DNA of 64,000 nt from contig NZ_WNZW01000005.1 of NCBI RefSeq assembly GCF_009725165.1, positions 124,001-188,000 of the forward strand. Reading direction: 5' to 3'. Position 1 is the stretch's first letter. Each line of letters starts with the position of its first letter. The notes under the pieces were generated by a model, which worked only from the letters and a program-made list of their open reading frames with translations, was not told the DNA's origin and did not search any database. Position numbers and translations under genes: made by a program. This document shows positions 16,907 to 25,684 of the stretch, piece by piece. Source of the DNA: Paenibacillus woosongensis (GTDB taxonomy: Bacteria > Bacillota > Bacilli > Paenibacillales > Paenibacillaceae).

Positions 16907-18112
16907 TTATTTAGATAGGTTGTACAGTTTCTCTATTTCGTTCTGATTTACTTGTACGCTCATTTCAAGATCTTTCAGATAGTGTTTGACAGGTTCTCCA
17001 TTCTGATCAAGCTTGAACAAGCCCGTTTTGGCTGAAGGGTCGGCCATTTGTGGGACAAATGCTTTCAGTGTTACTGTACTTGGAGCTTCCTTGAAGCGGT
17101 CAAATAACAGTTCACTCCGGCTTTCTCCAGCTTCTCCGAGCGCCCCCATGCCGCCGACAAAATTCAAGAGATTTCCTTGCCCATCCCATAGCTCGAATTT
17201 TAAGTTCTGATAAGCTTCTCTCGACCCATCCTCTGGTTCCAGATTTAAAGTCACCTTCGTTGTCAGGGGGGTAAATTGAATTTCGTCCAGTGTGACGGTA
17301 ACATTTCTCCAGTTTCTCGTTTCTCTAGGGGAGAGACTCGTTGTCTTCGTCTGCTTGCGAACAGGCAGCTCGAATACAAATGGTTCCTTGGTACCCTCCA
17401 GCCAAAATTGAGCTGTCAGTGTAAATTGATCTGGCAGAAAATGTGCCGATTCTCCCGGACCGGAATGGGCAGTCAACCGAAAGATTGCTGAATTATGATC
17501 TTCCGTCGGCAGCCCGCTCAAACCGATGCGCTGATTTCCCTTATTTTCGTGGGTAGGTTTTCCGTTAATGAACATTTTGAAATCTCTGATTTCGCCTCTT
17601 TGGTGAATCACTTTCGCATTCTCGCCTTCACCGACGACCTCGGAATCCAGAATAGCGCTGGGAAAATGATCGCCTTCTCGCTGAACCGCCAGAGATAAGC
17701 GAAGTCCGTCAAAGATGACCTGGGGCACATGCAGAGTAACTCCCTCATGGGTCACACTGGCTTTTGTTTCCTCGACCAGTCCTTGCTCCTCCGCTGTTTG
17801 TAGTCCCAAATCGTCAACCAGTTTGAAGATATTGCTGATGAGCGGCAGGTTTTTCAATGAATTTGCCAACGCTGGCGACATCATTACACCACTTAGTCCC
17901 CCGATAAAGACAAGGAGGACGGCAGCGGCTGTAGCGGCCCAAAATTTGCTCATGATCCGGCTGCGGATGTTATGCCCGGTTTTGTTCTCTATCGGATGAT
18001 GGGGCAGGGAAGCGTAAACTTGATCCTGACGTTGACGAATGATCTCCGGTACTTCGTTTAGTTCTCCTCTGCCGATTTCCCGAAGCTTTTTATCGAGATC
18101 ATATATTTCCAT
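16907..18112 (-). CDS. Membrane anti-sigma factor, DUF4179-type
   Basis: This 401-residue protein has a cytoplasmic N-terminus of about 50 residues (DLDKKLREIGRGELNEVPEII), one membrane helix near residues 55-78 (FWAATAAAVLLVFIGGLSGV) and a large extracellular beta-rich domain. Its gene overlaps the 3' end of the ECF sigma gene by 14 bases, the classic arrangement for sigma and anti-sigma partners. It should hold the sigma factor at the membrane until an envelope signal arrives. The signal cannot be read. The extracellular domain is duplicated in the secreted protein encoded next. Confidence 0.85.
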   Translation of the reverse strand: MEIYDLDKKLREIGRGELNEVPEIIRQRQDQVYASLPHHPIENKTGHNIRSRIMSKFWAATAAAVLLVFIGGLSGVMMSPALANSLKNLPLISNIFKLVDDLGLQTAEEQGLVEETKASVTHEGVTLHVPQVIFDGLRLSLAVQREGDHFPSAILDSEVVGEGENAKVIHQRGEIRDFKMFINGKPTHENKGNQRIGLSGLPTEDHNSAIFRLTAHSGPGESAHFLPDQFTLTAQFWLEGTKEPFVFELPVRKQTKTTSLSPRETRNWRNVTVTLDEIQFTPLTTKVTLNLEPEDGSREAYQNLKFELWDGQGNLLNFVGGMGALGEAGESRSELLFDRFKEAPSTVTLKAFVPQMADPSAKTGLFKLDQNGEPVKHYLKDLEMSVQVNQNEIEKLYNLSK

Positions 18113-18647
18113 AAGTCAGCTTCCCCTCCTGTTTCCGCTTTATTTCATCGGCTAATATCCCGCGAGCCCGGTGCAGACGCGTTCGGACGGCTCCTTCGGA
18201 AATGTCCAGCACACTCGAGATTTGTTTAATTGACAAGTCTTGAAAATAAAACAAATGGATGACGATGCGCAATGACTCGTCCAGATGATCCACGGCCTCA
18301 TGCAGATCCAGCTTGCTGCTGTCCTCGTAGTAATGGAACGGAGGCTCCGCTTCCGGGAGTTCTGCCATAACCACCGTCTTACTGCGCAAACGAAGCAACT
18401 GATTGCATTCATTGATCAGAATCCGGATGACCCAGGTTTTAAAATATTTTGGCTGTTGTAATGTGGTTAAGCCTTTGTACGCTTTAAGCGTAGTTTCCTG
18501 AAATGCGTCCGCACAGTCTTCGTCACGTCTGACAATGGACTTGGCCAAGCTATATAACTGAGGCTCCAGCATCCGGAAGAGCCGGATGAACGCTTCCCGG
18601 TCACCTTGCTGCGCCCGCTTGACGTCCAGTACTATATCTTGCTGCAA
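18099..18647 (-). CDS. ECF RNA polymerase sigma factor
   Basis: The preferred start is the TTG at 18647, 9 bases after AAGGAG. Another TTG at 18656 abuts that ribosome site. The product is 182 residues. Region 2 is visible as RREAFIRLF-like helices with DEDCADAFQETTLKAYKGL and FKTWVIRILINECNQLLR. Region 4 is visible as LDESLRIVIHLFYFQDLSIKQISSVLDISEGAVRTRLHRAR. This is an ECF sigma of the SigV/SigX/SigW kind, expected to answer envelope stress. An ECF-like promoter lies upstream, which suggests autoregulation. Confidence 0.92.
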   Translation of the reverse strand: MQQDIVLDVKRAQQGDREAFIRLFRMLEPQLYSLAKSIVRRDEDCADAFQETTLKAYKGLTTLQQPKYFKTWVIRILINECNQLLRLRSKTVVMAELPEAEPPFHYYEDSSKLDLHEAVDHLDESLRIVIHLFYFQDLSIKQISSVLDISEGAVRTRLHRARGILADEIKRKQEGKLTYGNI

Positions 18648-18683
18648 GAATTTCAACTCCTTTTGAGGGCCCTCTATAGAATT

Positions 18684-18711
18684 AGATCGGGGAGTGGGCG
18701 AAAAGGTTACA
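18684..18711 (-). promoter_or_regulatory. ECF-type autoregulatory promoter
   Basis: On the minus strand, TGTAACC (18711-18705) and CGATCT (18689-18684) are separated by 15 bases. The AAC-containing -35 and CGA-type -10 match the promoter class used by SigX/SigV-like ECF factors. It lies 36 bases before the sigma start, so the operon probably controls itself. Confidence 0.6.
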
Positions 18712-18775
18712 GGCTATGACCGACTTATTTGGAATAGGATGGATTGCAGTGATGTTTGGATTTTTCCATAAAAAT

Positions 18776-18807
18776 ACCCTGACCAGGATTTGTGCCCTGG
18801 TCAGGGT
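18776..18807 (-). terminator. Terminator of the minus-strand ABC-2 operon
   Basis: ACCCTGACCAGG (18776-18787) pairs with CCTGGTCAGGGT (18796-18807). On the minus strand it is followed by ATTTTTAT. It lies about 95 bases after the ATPase stop. The same stem core is reused in the terminator at 20870-20907. The 18808-18900 stretch shows nothing else. Confidence 0.8.
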
Positions 18808-18900
18808 CATTTGTTTTTTCTAGGTTTACTATGATGGGAGCGTGTATCAATCACGGGGGTGGCTGTTCGCGATAAAGCTATGCGTCATGCGGATTTTTTC

Positions 18901-19818
18901 TCAGGCCAGCTTCTCATCCAGAAAAATGTTTTCCAGCGAGATCCTTTCCCGTTCGATGCTGTAAATTCTGATTTTACACTCCACCGCAGCTTGGACAATC
19001 TCCGGGATCACCTCTTCTTCGTCGAGCTCAATCTCAACATAAGGGGTTTTACACTGCACGGCACCAGCCATCTGCTGCAACCGATCCAGCCATAGGCTTT
19101 CTTCAGATTGATCGCTGGCTTGGTATTTGATAGTTATGTTGATGCTGCGGGTATGTGCCTCGCGAAGCTGTTCTAAGGTTCCCATTTTTTCGATTTTTCC
19201 ATGGTTAAGAATAGCCACCCGATCACAGATGCGTTCAATTTCTTCGAGATTATGGGACGTCATGAATATTGTAATGCCTTTAGATGCTAGCGTACCGATC
19301 AATTGACGAATTTGCAGTGCGGACTCGACGTCCAGCGTCGAGGTGGGCTCATCTAGAAAAATCAGCTCTGGGGAGCCGATCAAAGCTTGAGCGATGCCTA
19401 ATTTTTTTCTCATTCCAAGTGAGAATTGCCCGATTTTTCGGCCTAAATCCTCTCCTAGACCTACCGATTCAAGCAGGTCGACAAGCGAGTCCTTTCGGGC
19501 AGAAACCCCTTTAACTTGAGCGAAAAATTTCATATGCTGAATGGCCGTCATTTCACTGTAGTAATTACTGTTGTCCGGTAAGACACCAATGCGCTGTTTG
19601 ATTTTATTCATATGCCTGTAGGGTGTATTTAGGATCTCGATTGTGCCAGAAGTTGGTGTTAAAATGCCGGTCAACATGTTGATGGTAGTACTTTTGCCAG
19701 CTCCATTTCTTCCGAGAAGAGCGAATACTTCTCCAGTCTCTAGACTAAAGCTGATATCATGCACGGCCTTCTTCGTTTTATACTCTTTAGACAATTGGTT
19801 TACGACTAATGCTTTCAT
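18901..19818 (-). CDS. ABC transporter ATP-binding protein (ABC-2 type)
   Basis: This 305-residue ATPase has Walker A GRNGAGKST (near residue 37), the signature FSLGMRKKLGIAQAL, Walker B LIFLDEPTSTLD and the switch histidine in MTSHN. A C-terminal extension of about 80 residues follows, as in BcrA/CcmA-type drug or antibiotic-resistance exporters. It follows the permease gene with a 2-base gap. Substrate unknown; export of, or protection from, a small molecule or peptide is usual for such pairs. Confidence 0.92.
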   Translation of the reverse strand: MKALVVNQLSKEYKTKKAVHDISFSLETGEVFALLGRNGAGKSTTINMLTGILTPTSGTIEILNTPYRHMNKIKQRIGVLPDNSNYYSEMTAIQHMKFFAQVKGVSARKDSLVDLLESVGLGEDLGRKIGQFSLGMRKKLGIAQALIGSPELIFLDEPTSTLDVESALQIRQLIGTLASKGITIFMTSHNLEEIERICDRVAILNHGKIEKMGTLEQLREAHTRSINITIKYQASDQSEESLWLDRLQQMAGAVQCKTPYVEIELDEEEVIPEIVQAAVECKIRIYSIERERISLENIFLDEKLA

Positions 19819-19820
19819 GC

Positions 19821-20507
19821 TTATAAATCCTTTCTCTGAAATAAAACCACGGCGGCTGCTAAGAAGACAAGGACCTCGGCCGCAGTTACGAGCAGCAGTG
19901 CTGGTTGTTCAGACATAGGGTAGTAGGGAAGCACATAACGTAAAGCACGGATCGGCACAACGGAGGAGAACATGCTCCAGATTCCAAAAATCGGCAGGGC
20001 CAAACCGAGCAGCACACTCAGAATCACGGAATAGGCGTGGTGTATCACTACGGTCGATAGCATAACGCAAATGCTGGACAGGAAGGCAAGATATACCCAT
20101 AGAAATAGCAATTCATGAATGACAAAGGTTCGCGTGATGAAGGATACCAGTACAAATGAAATAAGGGATACGATGACCCAAAATAACCAAACCGCCAAGA
20201 ACTTGCCCAGAATCACTGAAGGGCGGGAGGTTTTGGTAATCAAAAGACGGATACGCTGCAGTTGAATGTCGCGATTCACAATATCATGCGATAGAGTAAG
20301 CACAAATAGAGCCCCAAAGATAACCAGTATAAAGGATAATCCAGCCAGAGCCGTAGCCGACGGATTCGAGGATTCGTCCATAAACAGGGGGCTATTTCTC
20401 AAGCTGCGGGCGGCTAAAATGGATATTCCGGTAATAAATAAAACGATTAAAATAGATTTAATTCCTCTAATTAGGCCGACGAATTCTTTAATTACTATTC
20501 CTTTCAT
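19821..20507 (-). CDS. ABC-2 type permease
   Basis: The ATG at 20507 follows AAGGAGAA and is preferred over an in-frame start at 20564, which would run into the upstream small gene. The 228-residue protein has about six hydrophobic segments, beginning with SILIVLFITGISILAA, and includes ALFVLTLSHDIVNRDIQLQR, the kind of cytoplasmic loop seen in ABC-2 permeases such as BcrB. It forms the membrane part for the ATPase encoded next. Confidence 0.85.
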   Translation of the reverse strand: MKGIVIKEFVGLIRGIKSILIVLFITGISILAARSLRNSPLFMDESSNPSATALAGLSFILVIFGALFVLTLSHDIVNRDIQLQRIRLLITKTSRPSVILGKFLAVWLFWVIVSLISFVLVSFITRTFVIHELLFLWVYLAFLSSICVMLSTVVIHHAYSVILSVLLGLALPIFGIWSMFSSVVPIRALRYVLPYYPMSEQPALLLVTAAEVLVFLAAAVVLFQRKDL

Positions 20508-20533
20508 AACAATTCTCCTTCTCTTTTCATCCC

Positions 20534-20695
20534 CTATACATTCTTTGATCCTCGAGTGAGCCATTTGCCAATAAGCCCGACCACGGCTAATCCTCCGAAA
20601 GTGAACATCAGAGTCTTGTACTCATAGAAAAAGAAGCGGGTAATCAAGTAGCCGACAACACCTGCTAAACTTAACAGTTCAAACAGTTTACGCAT
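20534..20695 (-). CDS. Small membrane protein, first gene of the ABC-2 operon
   Basis: Read on the minus strand, an ATG at 20695 behind AGGAGAG opens 53 codons to a stop at 20536-20534. The product starts MRKLFELLSLAGVVGYLITR and carries a second hydrophobic stretch, FTFGGLAVVGLIGKW, so it is probably a two-helix membrane protein. It lies 26 bases before the permease start. No family is recognised. The ribosome site, spacing and hydrophobic pattern support a real gene; its role, perhaps an accessory subunit, is unknown. Confidence 0.65.
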   Translation of the reverse strand: MRKLFELLSLAGVVGYLITRFFFYEYKTLMFTFGGLAVVGLIGKWLTRGSKNV

Positions 20696-20869
20696 AAATA
20701 TCTCTCCTGTCTCTTACTCGCTAATCGTATTCCTATTGAGTTAGCAAATATTATGATAAGTTACAAAAAAATACCTGTCAATTGTTGGGTCTCTCAGAGC
20801 TGTACTGCTGCCGTTTGCAGGCTTGCTGTTGTATTTGCGAAAATATCGATCTTTGGATTGAAACAATAA

Positions 20870-20907
20870 AAAGCCCTGACCAGGTAGAGTGTCCTGGTCA
20901 GGGCTTT
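20870..20907 (-). terminator. Terminator of xylR
   Basis: AAAGCCCTGACCAGG (20870-20884) pairs perfectly with CCTGGTCAGGGCTTT (20893-20907). On the minus strand it is followed by TTATTG after the paired T-run. It sits 8 bases after the xylR stop. The 20696-20869 stretch, which should hold the promoter of the small-protein/ABC-2 operon, shows no other recognised feature. Confidence 0.88.
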
Positions 20908-20914
20908 ATGAGTT

Positions 20915-22114
20915 TTAAGGCTGGGTTTTCTGCGAAGTGACATCCGGATCGGCTAGAAAGGAAGTGATTGGCATCGAGGCCGCGCCTAGGGCGGTGCTGC
21001 GAATGCCCAGCTCGGCGAAGGCGACCTGCGTCTTCTTCATATGATAGGACAAGCTGCGGCTCTCCAGCGTATGCAGCATAGGCTCCTGAAGCAGATCTCC
21101 AGCCATCGACAGACGGTTGCCGATGACAATCAATTCAGGATTCAGAATATTGACGAGGTTCGCTAGGCCGACGCCCAGATGGTTTCCTGTTTCTTGCAGC
21201 AGGGAGAGCGCATCGGGATCGCCTGCCCGGGCAAGGTTCAGCAGGCGATCCAGCCCTTCCTCATCGGAAGCGGCCGAGCTGTCCTTCCAGCGCTGGGCTG
21301 CACGATCGAGCAGCGCCTTCTCCGAAGCGAGCGTCTCCCAGCAGCCGCGGTTGCCGCATCGGCAGAGCGGGCCGTTCTCGCTCACCGTCATGTGGCCCAC
21401 TTCGCCGGAGAAGTTGGAAATGCCGCGGTACAGCTCGCCGCCGACGATCATGCCGGAGCCGATCCCCACGCCGATGCTGATATAAATCAAATTGGCGGCA
21501 TCGCGTCCGGCCCCGTACAGCTTCTCGCCGATCGCTCCCGCATTGGCTTCATTGTCTATATGAACATTCTCTCCGAATTCGGATATGAGCAGATTCTGCA
21601 CAGCCACATTGTTCCAGCCCAGGTTCGGGGCGGAGACGATCCGGCTTTTCTCATCGACCAGTCCCGGTACACCGATCCCGATGCCGACGATGCCGTAAGG
21701 CGATTCGGGCGCCTTCTTGCTGAGCCAGTGGATCATTTTGCGGATTTGTTCAAGCGCATGATCAGGTGACGAATCCTCCAGGGGAACCGTTCGTTCCCGA
21801 ATGACGTTCCCTTCCAGGTCTACGAGCAGTGCAAACAGATCGTTGACGCGGATATCGATGCCGATGGCATATCCGGCGCCGCGGTTGAACAGCAGCAGCG
21901 TAGGCTTCCGCCCGCCGCTCGATTCGCCGGGGCCGATCTCGGTGACCAGCTGGCTCTCGATCAGCTCGGAGACAAGCGAAGATACAGTGGCTTTATTCAG
22001 GCCGAGCGTAGCGGCGATATCGGCACGGGACAAGGGCTGCCGCTGACGAATCGTATCCAGCACGAGCGTTTTGTTCATTTTCTTGATCAGTTGCTGATCG
22101 CCCGTAATTTTCAT
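20915..22114 (-). CDS. xylR: Xylose repressor, ROK family
   Basis: This 399-residue ROK regulator has an N-terminal winged helix-turn-helix (SRADIAATLGLNKATVSSLVSELIES, residues about 29-54). The sugar-kinase-like sensor domain contains GIGIGVPGLVD and the zinc site CRCGNRGCWE. It is divergent from xylA with a palindromic xyl operator between them, the same arrangement as Bacillus xylR. It should repress xylA and xylB until xylose binds. The ATG at 22114 has only a modest GAGGG site. Confidence 0.93.
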   Translation of the reverse strand: MKITGDQQLIKKMNKTLVLDTIRQRQPLSRADIAATLGLNKATVSSLVSELIESQLVTEIGPGESSGGRKPTLLLFNRGAGYAIGIDIRVNDLFALLVDLEGNVIRERTVPLEDSSPDHALEQIRKMIHWLSKKAPESPYGIVGIGIGVPGLVDEKSRIVSAPNLGWNNVAVQNLLISEFGENVHIDNEANAGAIGEKLYGAGRDAANLIYISIGVGIGSGMIVGGELYRGISNFSGEVGHMTVSENGPLCRCGNRGCWETLASEKALLDRAAQRWKDSSAASDEEGLDRLLNLARAGDPDALSLLQETGNHLGVGLANLVNILNPELIVIGNRLSMAGDLLQEPMLHTLESRSLSYHMKKTQVAFAELGIRSTALGAASMPITSFLADPDVTSQKTQP

Positions 22115-22181
22115 GATGATACCCTCGATTCTACATAAAAGATAACTACATCATACACATAACGGTGATGCTAAATCAATA

Positions 22182-22225
22182 ACTTAGTTAGTTTACTAGA
22201 CAAACTAAGTCGGCCGTGTTAGGAT
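22182..22225 (+). promoter_or_regulatory. xyl operator and xylA promoter
   Basis: The inverted repeat ACTTAGTTAG (22182-22191) and CAAACTAAGT (22201-22210) matches the XylR operator pattern with one mismatch between arms. A promoter overlaps it: TAGACA (22197-22202), 17 bases, then TAGGAT (22220-22225). XylR bound here would cover the -35 region. The xylA start is 116 bases after the -10, so the transcript has a long leader. Confidence 0.75.
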
Positions 22226-22340
22226 AAAGATATCAAGCAGCATGCCTCGTCTAAATTTGGGTCATGCTACTAATAATCATCATGATGTAAAGGCTTACTT
22301 TCCACAAGTAATTCCAAATCAGACTGGGAGGATTTCAAGT

Positions 22341-23657
22341 ATGAGTTATTTCAAGAACATTAACAAAATCCAGTACGAAGGTTCAGGCTCCAACAATCCG
22401 CTGGCATTCAAACATTATAACGAGGACGAAGTCGTTCTTGGCAAAACGATGAAAGAGCATCTTCGTTTTGCGGTGGCTTACTGGCATACCCTGACGATGG
22501 ACGGAAGCGACCCGTTCGGTCAAGCAACCATGATTCGTCCATGGGAGACTCGCACAGGTCTTGATCTTGCGAAGGACCGCGTGGAAGTAAACTTCGAATT
22601 CCTGGAGAAGCTCGGTGCTCCTTACTTCGCGTTCCATGACCGCGACATTGCTCCTGAAGGCGCAAACCTGAAAGAGACGAACGAAAACCTGGACGTTATC
22701 GTTGCTAAGATCAAAGAAGGCATGAAAGCTACCGGCGTAAAATTGCTCTGGAACACAGCGAACATGTTCTCCAACCCTCGTTTTGTTCACGGTGCAGCAA
22801 CGACTTCCAATGCTGATGTATTTGCTTATGCAGCTGCACAAGTAAAGAAAGGTCTGGAAACAGGTCTTGAGCTTGGTTCTGAAAACTATGTATTCTGGGG
22901 CGGCCGTGAAGGCTACGAGTCTCTGCTCAATACGGACATGGGCCTTGAGCTCGATAACCTGGCAAGATTCTTCCATATGGCTCTGGATTATGCGAAAGAA
23001 ATCGGCTACACAGGCCAATTCCTGATCGAGCCTAAGCCGAAAGAGCCTTCCAAGCACCAATACGACTTCGATGCGGCTACAACCATCGCATTCCTGCAAA
23101 AATACGGCTTGGCAGACCACTTCAAGCTGAACCTGGAAGCGAACCACGCGACACTGGCTGGACATACGTTCGAGCATGAGCTGCGCGTTGCACGCCTCAA
23201 CAACATGCTGGGTTCCATCGATGCCAACCAAGGTGACCTGCTGCTTGGCTGGGATACGGATGAATTCCCGACAGATCTGTATGCAGTTACACTGGCAATG
23301 TACGAAATTCTGGAGAACGGCGGCCTTGGCGCTGGCGGCGTGAACTTCGACGCGAAGGTAAGAAGAAGCTCCTTCGAGCCGGAAGACTTGTTCTACGCTC
23401 ACATCGCAGGTATGGATACCTTCGCCAAAGGACTTAAAGTAGCGGCTAAACTGATCGAGGACAAATTCTTCGACAACTTGCTGGAAGAGCGTTATGCCAG
23501 CTTCAAGAGCGGCATCGGAGCTGACATCGTATCCGGTAAAGCCAACTTCAAGACGCTGGAAGCTTACGCGCTGCAAAACAGCGAGATCCGCAACAAATCC
23601 AGCCACCTGGAATTGGTTAAAGCTCGCTTGAACGAATATATTTTCGCTACGAAATAA
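22341..23657 (+). CDS. xylA: Xylose isomerase
   Basis: The ATG at 22341 follows GGGAGGA by 8 bases and is preferred over an in-frame start at 22242. The product is 438 residues, the usual length of class II xylose isomerases. Family marks include [20 protein letters not shown] (metal and substrate histidine), [18 protein letters not shown] and [14 protein letters not shown]. The enzyme converts D-xylose to D-xylulose in the cytoplasm. It is under XylR control and is separated from xylB by a hairpin and a MITE-like element. Confidence 0.97.
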   Translation: MSYFKNINKIQYEGSGSNNPLAFKHYNEDEVVLGKTMKEHLRFAVAYWHTLTMDGSDPFGQATMIRPWETRTGLDLAKDRVEVNFEFLEKLGAPYFAFHDRDIAPEGANLKETNENLDVIVAKIKEGMKATGVKLLWNTANMFSNPRFVHGAATTSNADVFAYAAAQVKKGLETGLELGSENYVFWGGREGYESLLNTDMGLELDNLARFFHMALDYAKEIGYTGQFLIEPKPKEPSKHQYDFDAATTIAFLQKYGLADHFKLNLEANHATLAGHTFEHELRVARLNNMLGSIDANQGDLLLGWDTDEFPTDLYAVTLAMYEILENGGLGAGGVNFDAKVRRSSFEPEDLFYAHIAGMDTFAKGLKVAAKLIEDKFFDNLLEERYASFKSGIGADIVSGKANFKTLEAYALQNSEIRNKSSHLELVKARLNEYIFATK

Positions 23658-23685
23658 GATCACTACGAAATAAGAGCAATGATAC

Positions 23686-23710
23686 AAGGGGACGCTGGAC
23701 GTCCCCTTTT
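23686..23710 (+). terminator. Hairpin after xylA
   Basis: AAGGGGACG (23686-23694) pairs with CGTCCCCTT (23700-23708), followed by a short run of T. It may be a partial terminator that lowers xylB relative to xylA. Confidence 0.65.
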
Positions 23711-23724
23711 GAATATGAGAAGTA

Positions 23725-23940
23725 GTTCAAAAAGTCAATCTTTGATCACGAAGTAGCACAGGTGGTTCATTCGACATCGAATCTTGAATTCAGCCGAGCT
23801 GAGCCTATGCTTCCGGAGTCGTTTTCTTCGAAAACGTGCGGCTCCACTCCTCAGTCTCTAGCTTCATTCAACCTAAGGCGTTTTGAAAAAACGCACATCG
23901 AAAGCATACGCCTCGGTGCTGAAAGATTTACTTTTTGAAC
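23725..23940. repeat. MITE-like element with 19-bp terminal inverted repeats
   Basis: The ends GTTCAAAAAGTCAATCTTT (23725-23743) and its near reverse complement at 23922-23940 (18 of 19 positions) bound a 216-bp stretch with no coding potential. Inside are small hairpins (CGTTTTC/GAAAACG at 23820-23836 and GCGTTTT/AAAACGC at 23878-23894), and the two halves are partly complementary, so the whole could fold into one long imperfect stem. This is the form of a miniature inverted-repeat element or a dispersed intergenic repeat. No clear target-site duplication is seen. It accounts for most of the xylA-xylB gap. Confidence 0.7.
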
Positions 23941-23985
23941 ACTTATTATAAGAAAAACTTCTAATTGGTGAAGGGAGAGTCACGG

Positions 23986-25485
23986 ATGAAATACGTAATC
24001 GGAATCGATCTGGGCACTAGCTCGGTAAAGACGCTGCTGGTAGGCCAAGACGGAGAGATCAAAGGAGAAGCAACGGCAGCTTATCCGCTTATTCACGAGC
24101 GCCCGGGTTACAGTGAGCAAGATCCTGAAGAATGGGTAAAAGGCACGATCACCTGCCTCAAAGAGCTGATGAAAAGCAGCGGCATCGCTGCCGAGGATAT
24201 CGAAGGCGTCTCGTTCTCCGGCCAAATGCACGGTCTTGTGCTGCTGGACGACAAGAATGAAGTGCTGCGCCATGCCATTCTGTGGAACGATACCCGCACG
24301 ACGAAGCAATGCCGGGAAATTGAAGCCAAGCTCGGCGACAAGCTGCTGGACATTACCAGAAACGCAGCATTGGAAGGCTTTACGCTGCCGAAAGTCCTGT
24401 GGGTGCAGGAGAACGAGCCGGAGCTATTCGCCAAAGCGGCACGTTTTGTGCTGCCGAAGGACTATTTGCGCTACCGCATGACAGGAAACGTACACATGGA
24501 ACTGTCCGATGCGGCGGGTACGCTGATGCTGAACGTGCCGGAAGCGAAATGGAGCGAGGAGATTCTGGAGGCATTCGGGCTGTCCAGCGATTTTGCGCCT
24601 CCGCTGGTCGGAAGCACCGAAGAGACCGGAACTTTGCTGCCGGAATTTGCTGAACTGACAGGGCTTTCCACGAGCACGAAGGTATTTGGCGGTGGAGCGG
24701 ACAACGCTTGCGGCGCTGTTGGAGCCGGGATCGTGCGTCAGGGCGATGCGCTGTGCAGCATCGGTACGTCCGGTGTTATTTTGTCGTATGAGGAAGATAA
24801 AAATAAAGATTTTGGCGGTAAGGTGCATTTCTTCAACCACTCTCATCCGGGGGCTTTCTATGCGATGGGCGTTACGCTGGCGGCAGGATACAGCATGAGC
24901 TGGTTCAAGGATTCGCTCGCGCCGGAACTGAGCTTCGACGAGCTTTTGAAGCCGGTAGCCGATATCGCTCCTGGAGCGGAAGGGCTGCTGTTCACGCCTT
25001 ATCTGGTCGGCGAGCGTACGCCGCATGCGGACAGCGTCATCCGCGGCAGCTTCATTGGACTGTCCGGTACGCATCGCCGCGAGCATCTCGCCCGCGCTGT
25101 GATGGAGGGCATCACCTTCTCGCTGGCAGAATCGCTGGAGCTGTTCCGGCAAGCGGGAATTAACGTGGAGCGCATTATCTCGATCGGCGGCGGTGCCAAG
25201 AATCCGGTATGGCTGCAAATGCAGGCGGATATTTTCGGCACGCCGGTCGTCGCATTGAACAACGAGCAGGGCCCGGCTATGGGCGCAGCGATGATGGCAG
25301 CGGTTGGCAGCGGATGGTTTGACAGCCTGAAGGACTGCGCGGATAAATTCATCGGCTACCGTGCCACGTACGAGCCAAATGCAGCGAATGTCGAGAAATA
25401 TGCACGGTTGTTCAAGCTGTACCAGCAAGTATATTCGGCAACCCGTTCCTTGAACGAGGGATTGCAGGAGTTCAGAGAGCAGTAA
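23986..25485 (+). CDS. xylB: Xylulokinase
   Basis: The ATG at 23986 follows GGGAGAG and directly precedes the conserved MKYVIGIDLGTSSVKTLLV; an upstream TTG at 23965 is rejected. The product is 499 residues, normal for FGGY-family xylulokinases. Marks include FSGQMHGLV, ILWNDTRT, GGADNACGAVGAG and ISIGGGAKNPVWLQMQADIF. It phosphorylates D-xylulose to xylulose-5-phosphate for the pentose phosphate pathway. It lies in the xyl regulon after xylA. Confidence 0.96.
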   Translation: MKYVIGIDLGTSSVKTLLVGQDGEIKGEATAAYPLIHERPGYSEQDPEEWVKGTITCLKELMKSSGIAAEDIEGVSFSGQMHGLVLLDDKNEVLRHAILWNDTRTTKQCREIEAKLGDKLLDITRNAALEGFTLPKVLWVQENEPELFAKAARFVLPKDYLRYRMTGNVHMELSDAAGTLMLNVPEAKWSEEILEAFGLSSDFAPPLVGSTEETGTLLPEFAELTGLSTSTKVFGGGADNACGAVGAGIVRQGDALCSIGTSGVILSYEEDKNKDFGGKVHFFNHSHPGAFYAMGVTLAAGYSMSWFKDSLAPELSFDELLKPVADIAPGAEGLLFTPYLVGERTPHADSVIRGSFIGLSGTHRREHLARAVMEGITFSLAESLELFRQAGINVERIISIGGGAKNPVWLQMQADIFGTPVVALNNEQGPAMGAAMMAAVGSGWFDSLKDCADKFIGYRATYEPNAANVEKYARLFKLYQQVYSATRSLNEGLQEFREQ

Positions 25486-25556
25486 TCGCAGCAGGAACAG
25501 CTTAAGCAGCAATGGTGGACGAAAGCGCAAGAGCGCAAAAAGCCAGAGCAATAGTG

Positions 25557-25585
25557 AAAGAGAGCACCTTCCAGGTGCTCTCTTT
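25557..25585 (+). terminator. Terminator of the xyl operon
   Basis: A perfect 13-bp stem, AAAGAGAGCACCT (25557-25569) with AGGTGCTCTCTTT (25573-25585), surrounds a 3-nt loop. It lies about 70 bases after xylB. Confidence 0.85.
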
Positions 25586-25644
25586 GGCGTAAAATGAACA
25601 AATCTGCTTCAGCCATTCGTGAATATAGACGGTAGAATAAACCT

Positions 25645-25684
25645 AAAGGAAATTGCCTTTTGCAGGGGCGATTTCCTTTTTTTT
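25645..25684 (+). terminator. Second terminator before the two-component operon
   Basis: GGAAATTGCC (25648-25657) pairs with GGCGATTTCC (25667-25676), with one G-T pair, followed by eight T (25677-25684). It insulates the histidine kinase operon from xyl transcription. Confidence 0.88.

Noticed and set aside
22383..23687. A 434-codon open frame on the minus strand opposite xylA
   Set aside because: It is a shadow of the codon bias of xylA; it has no ribosome site and no recognisable domain, while xylA is unmistakable on the other strand.
24424..25551. A 375-codon minus-strand frame opposite xylB
   Set aside because: Its composition (Arg/Leu/Gln-rich) is typical of an antisense shadow, and xylB is certain.
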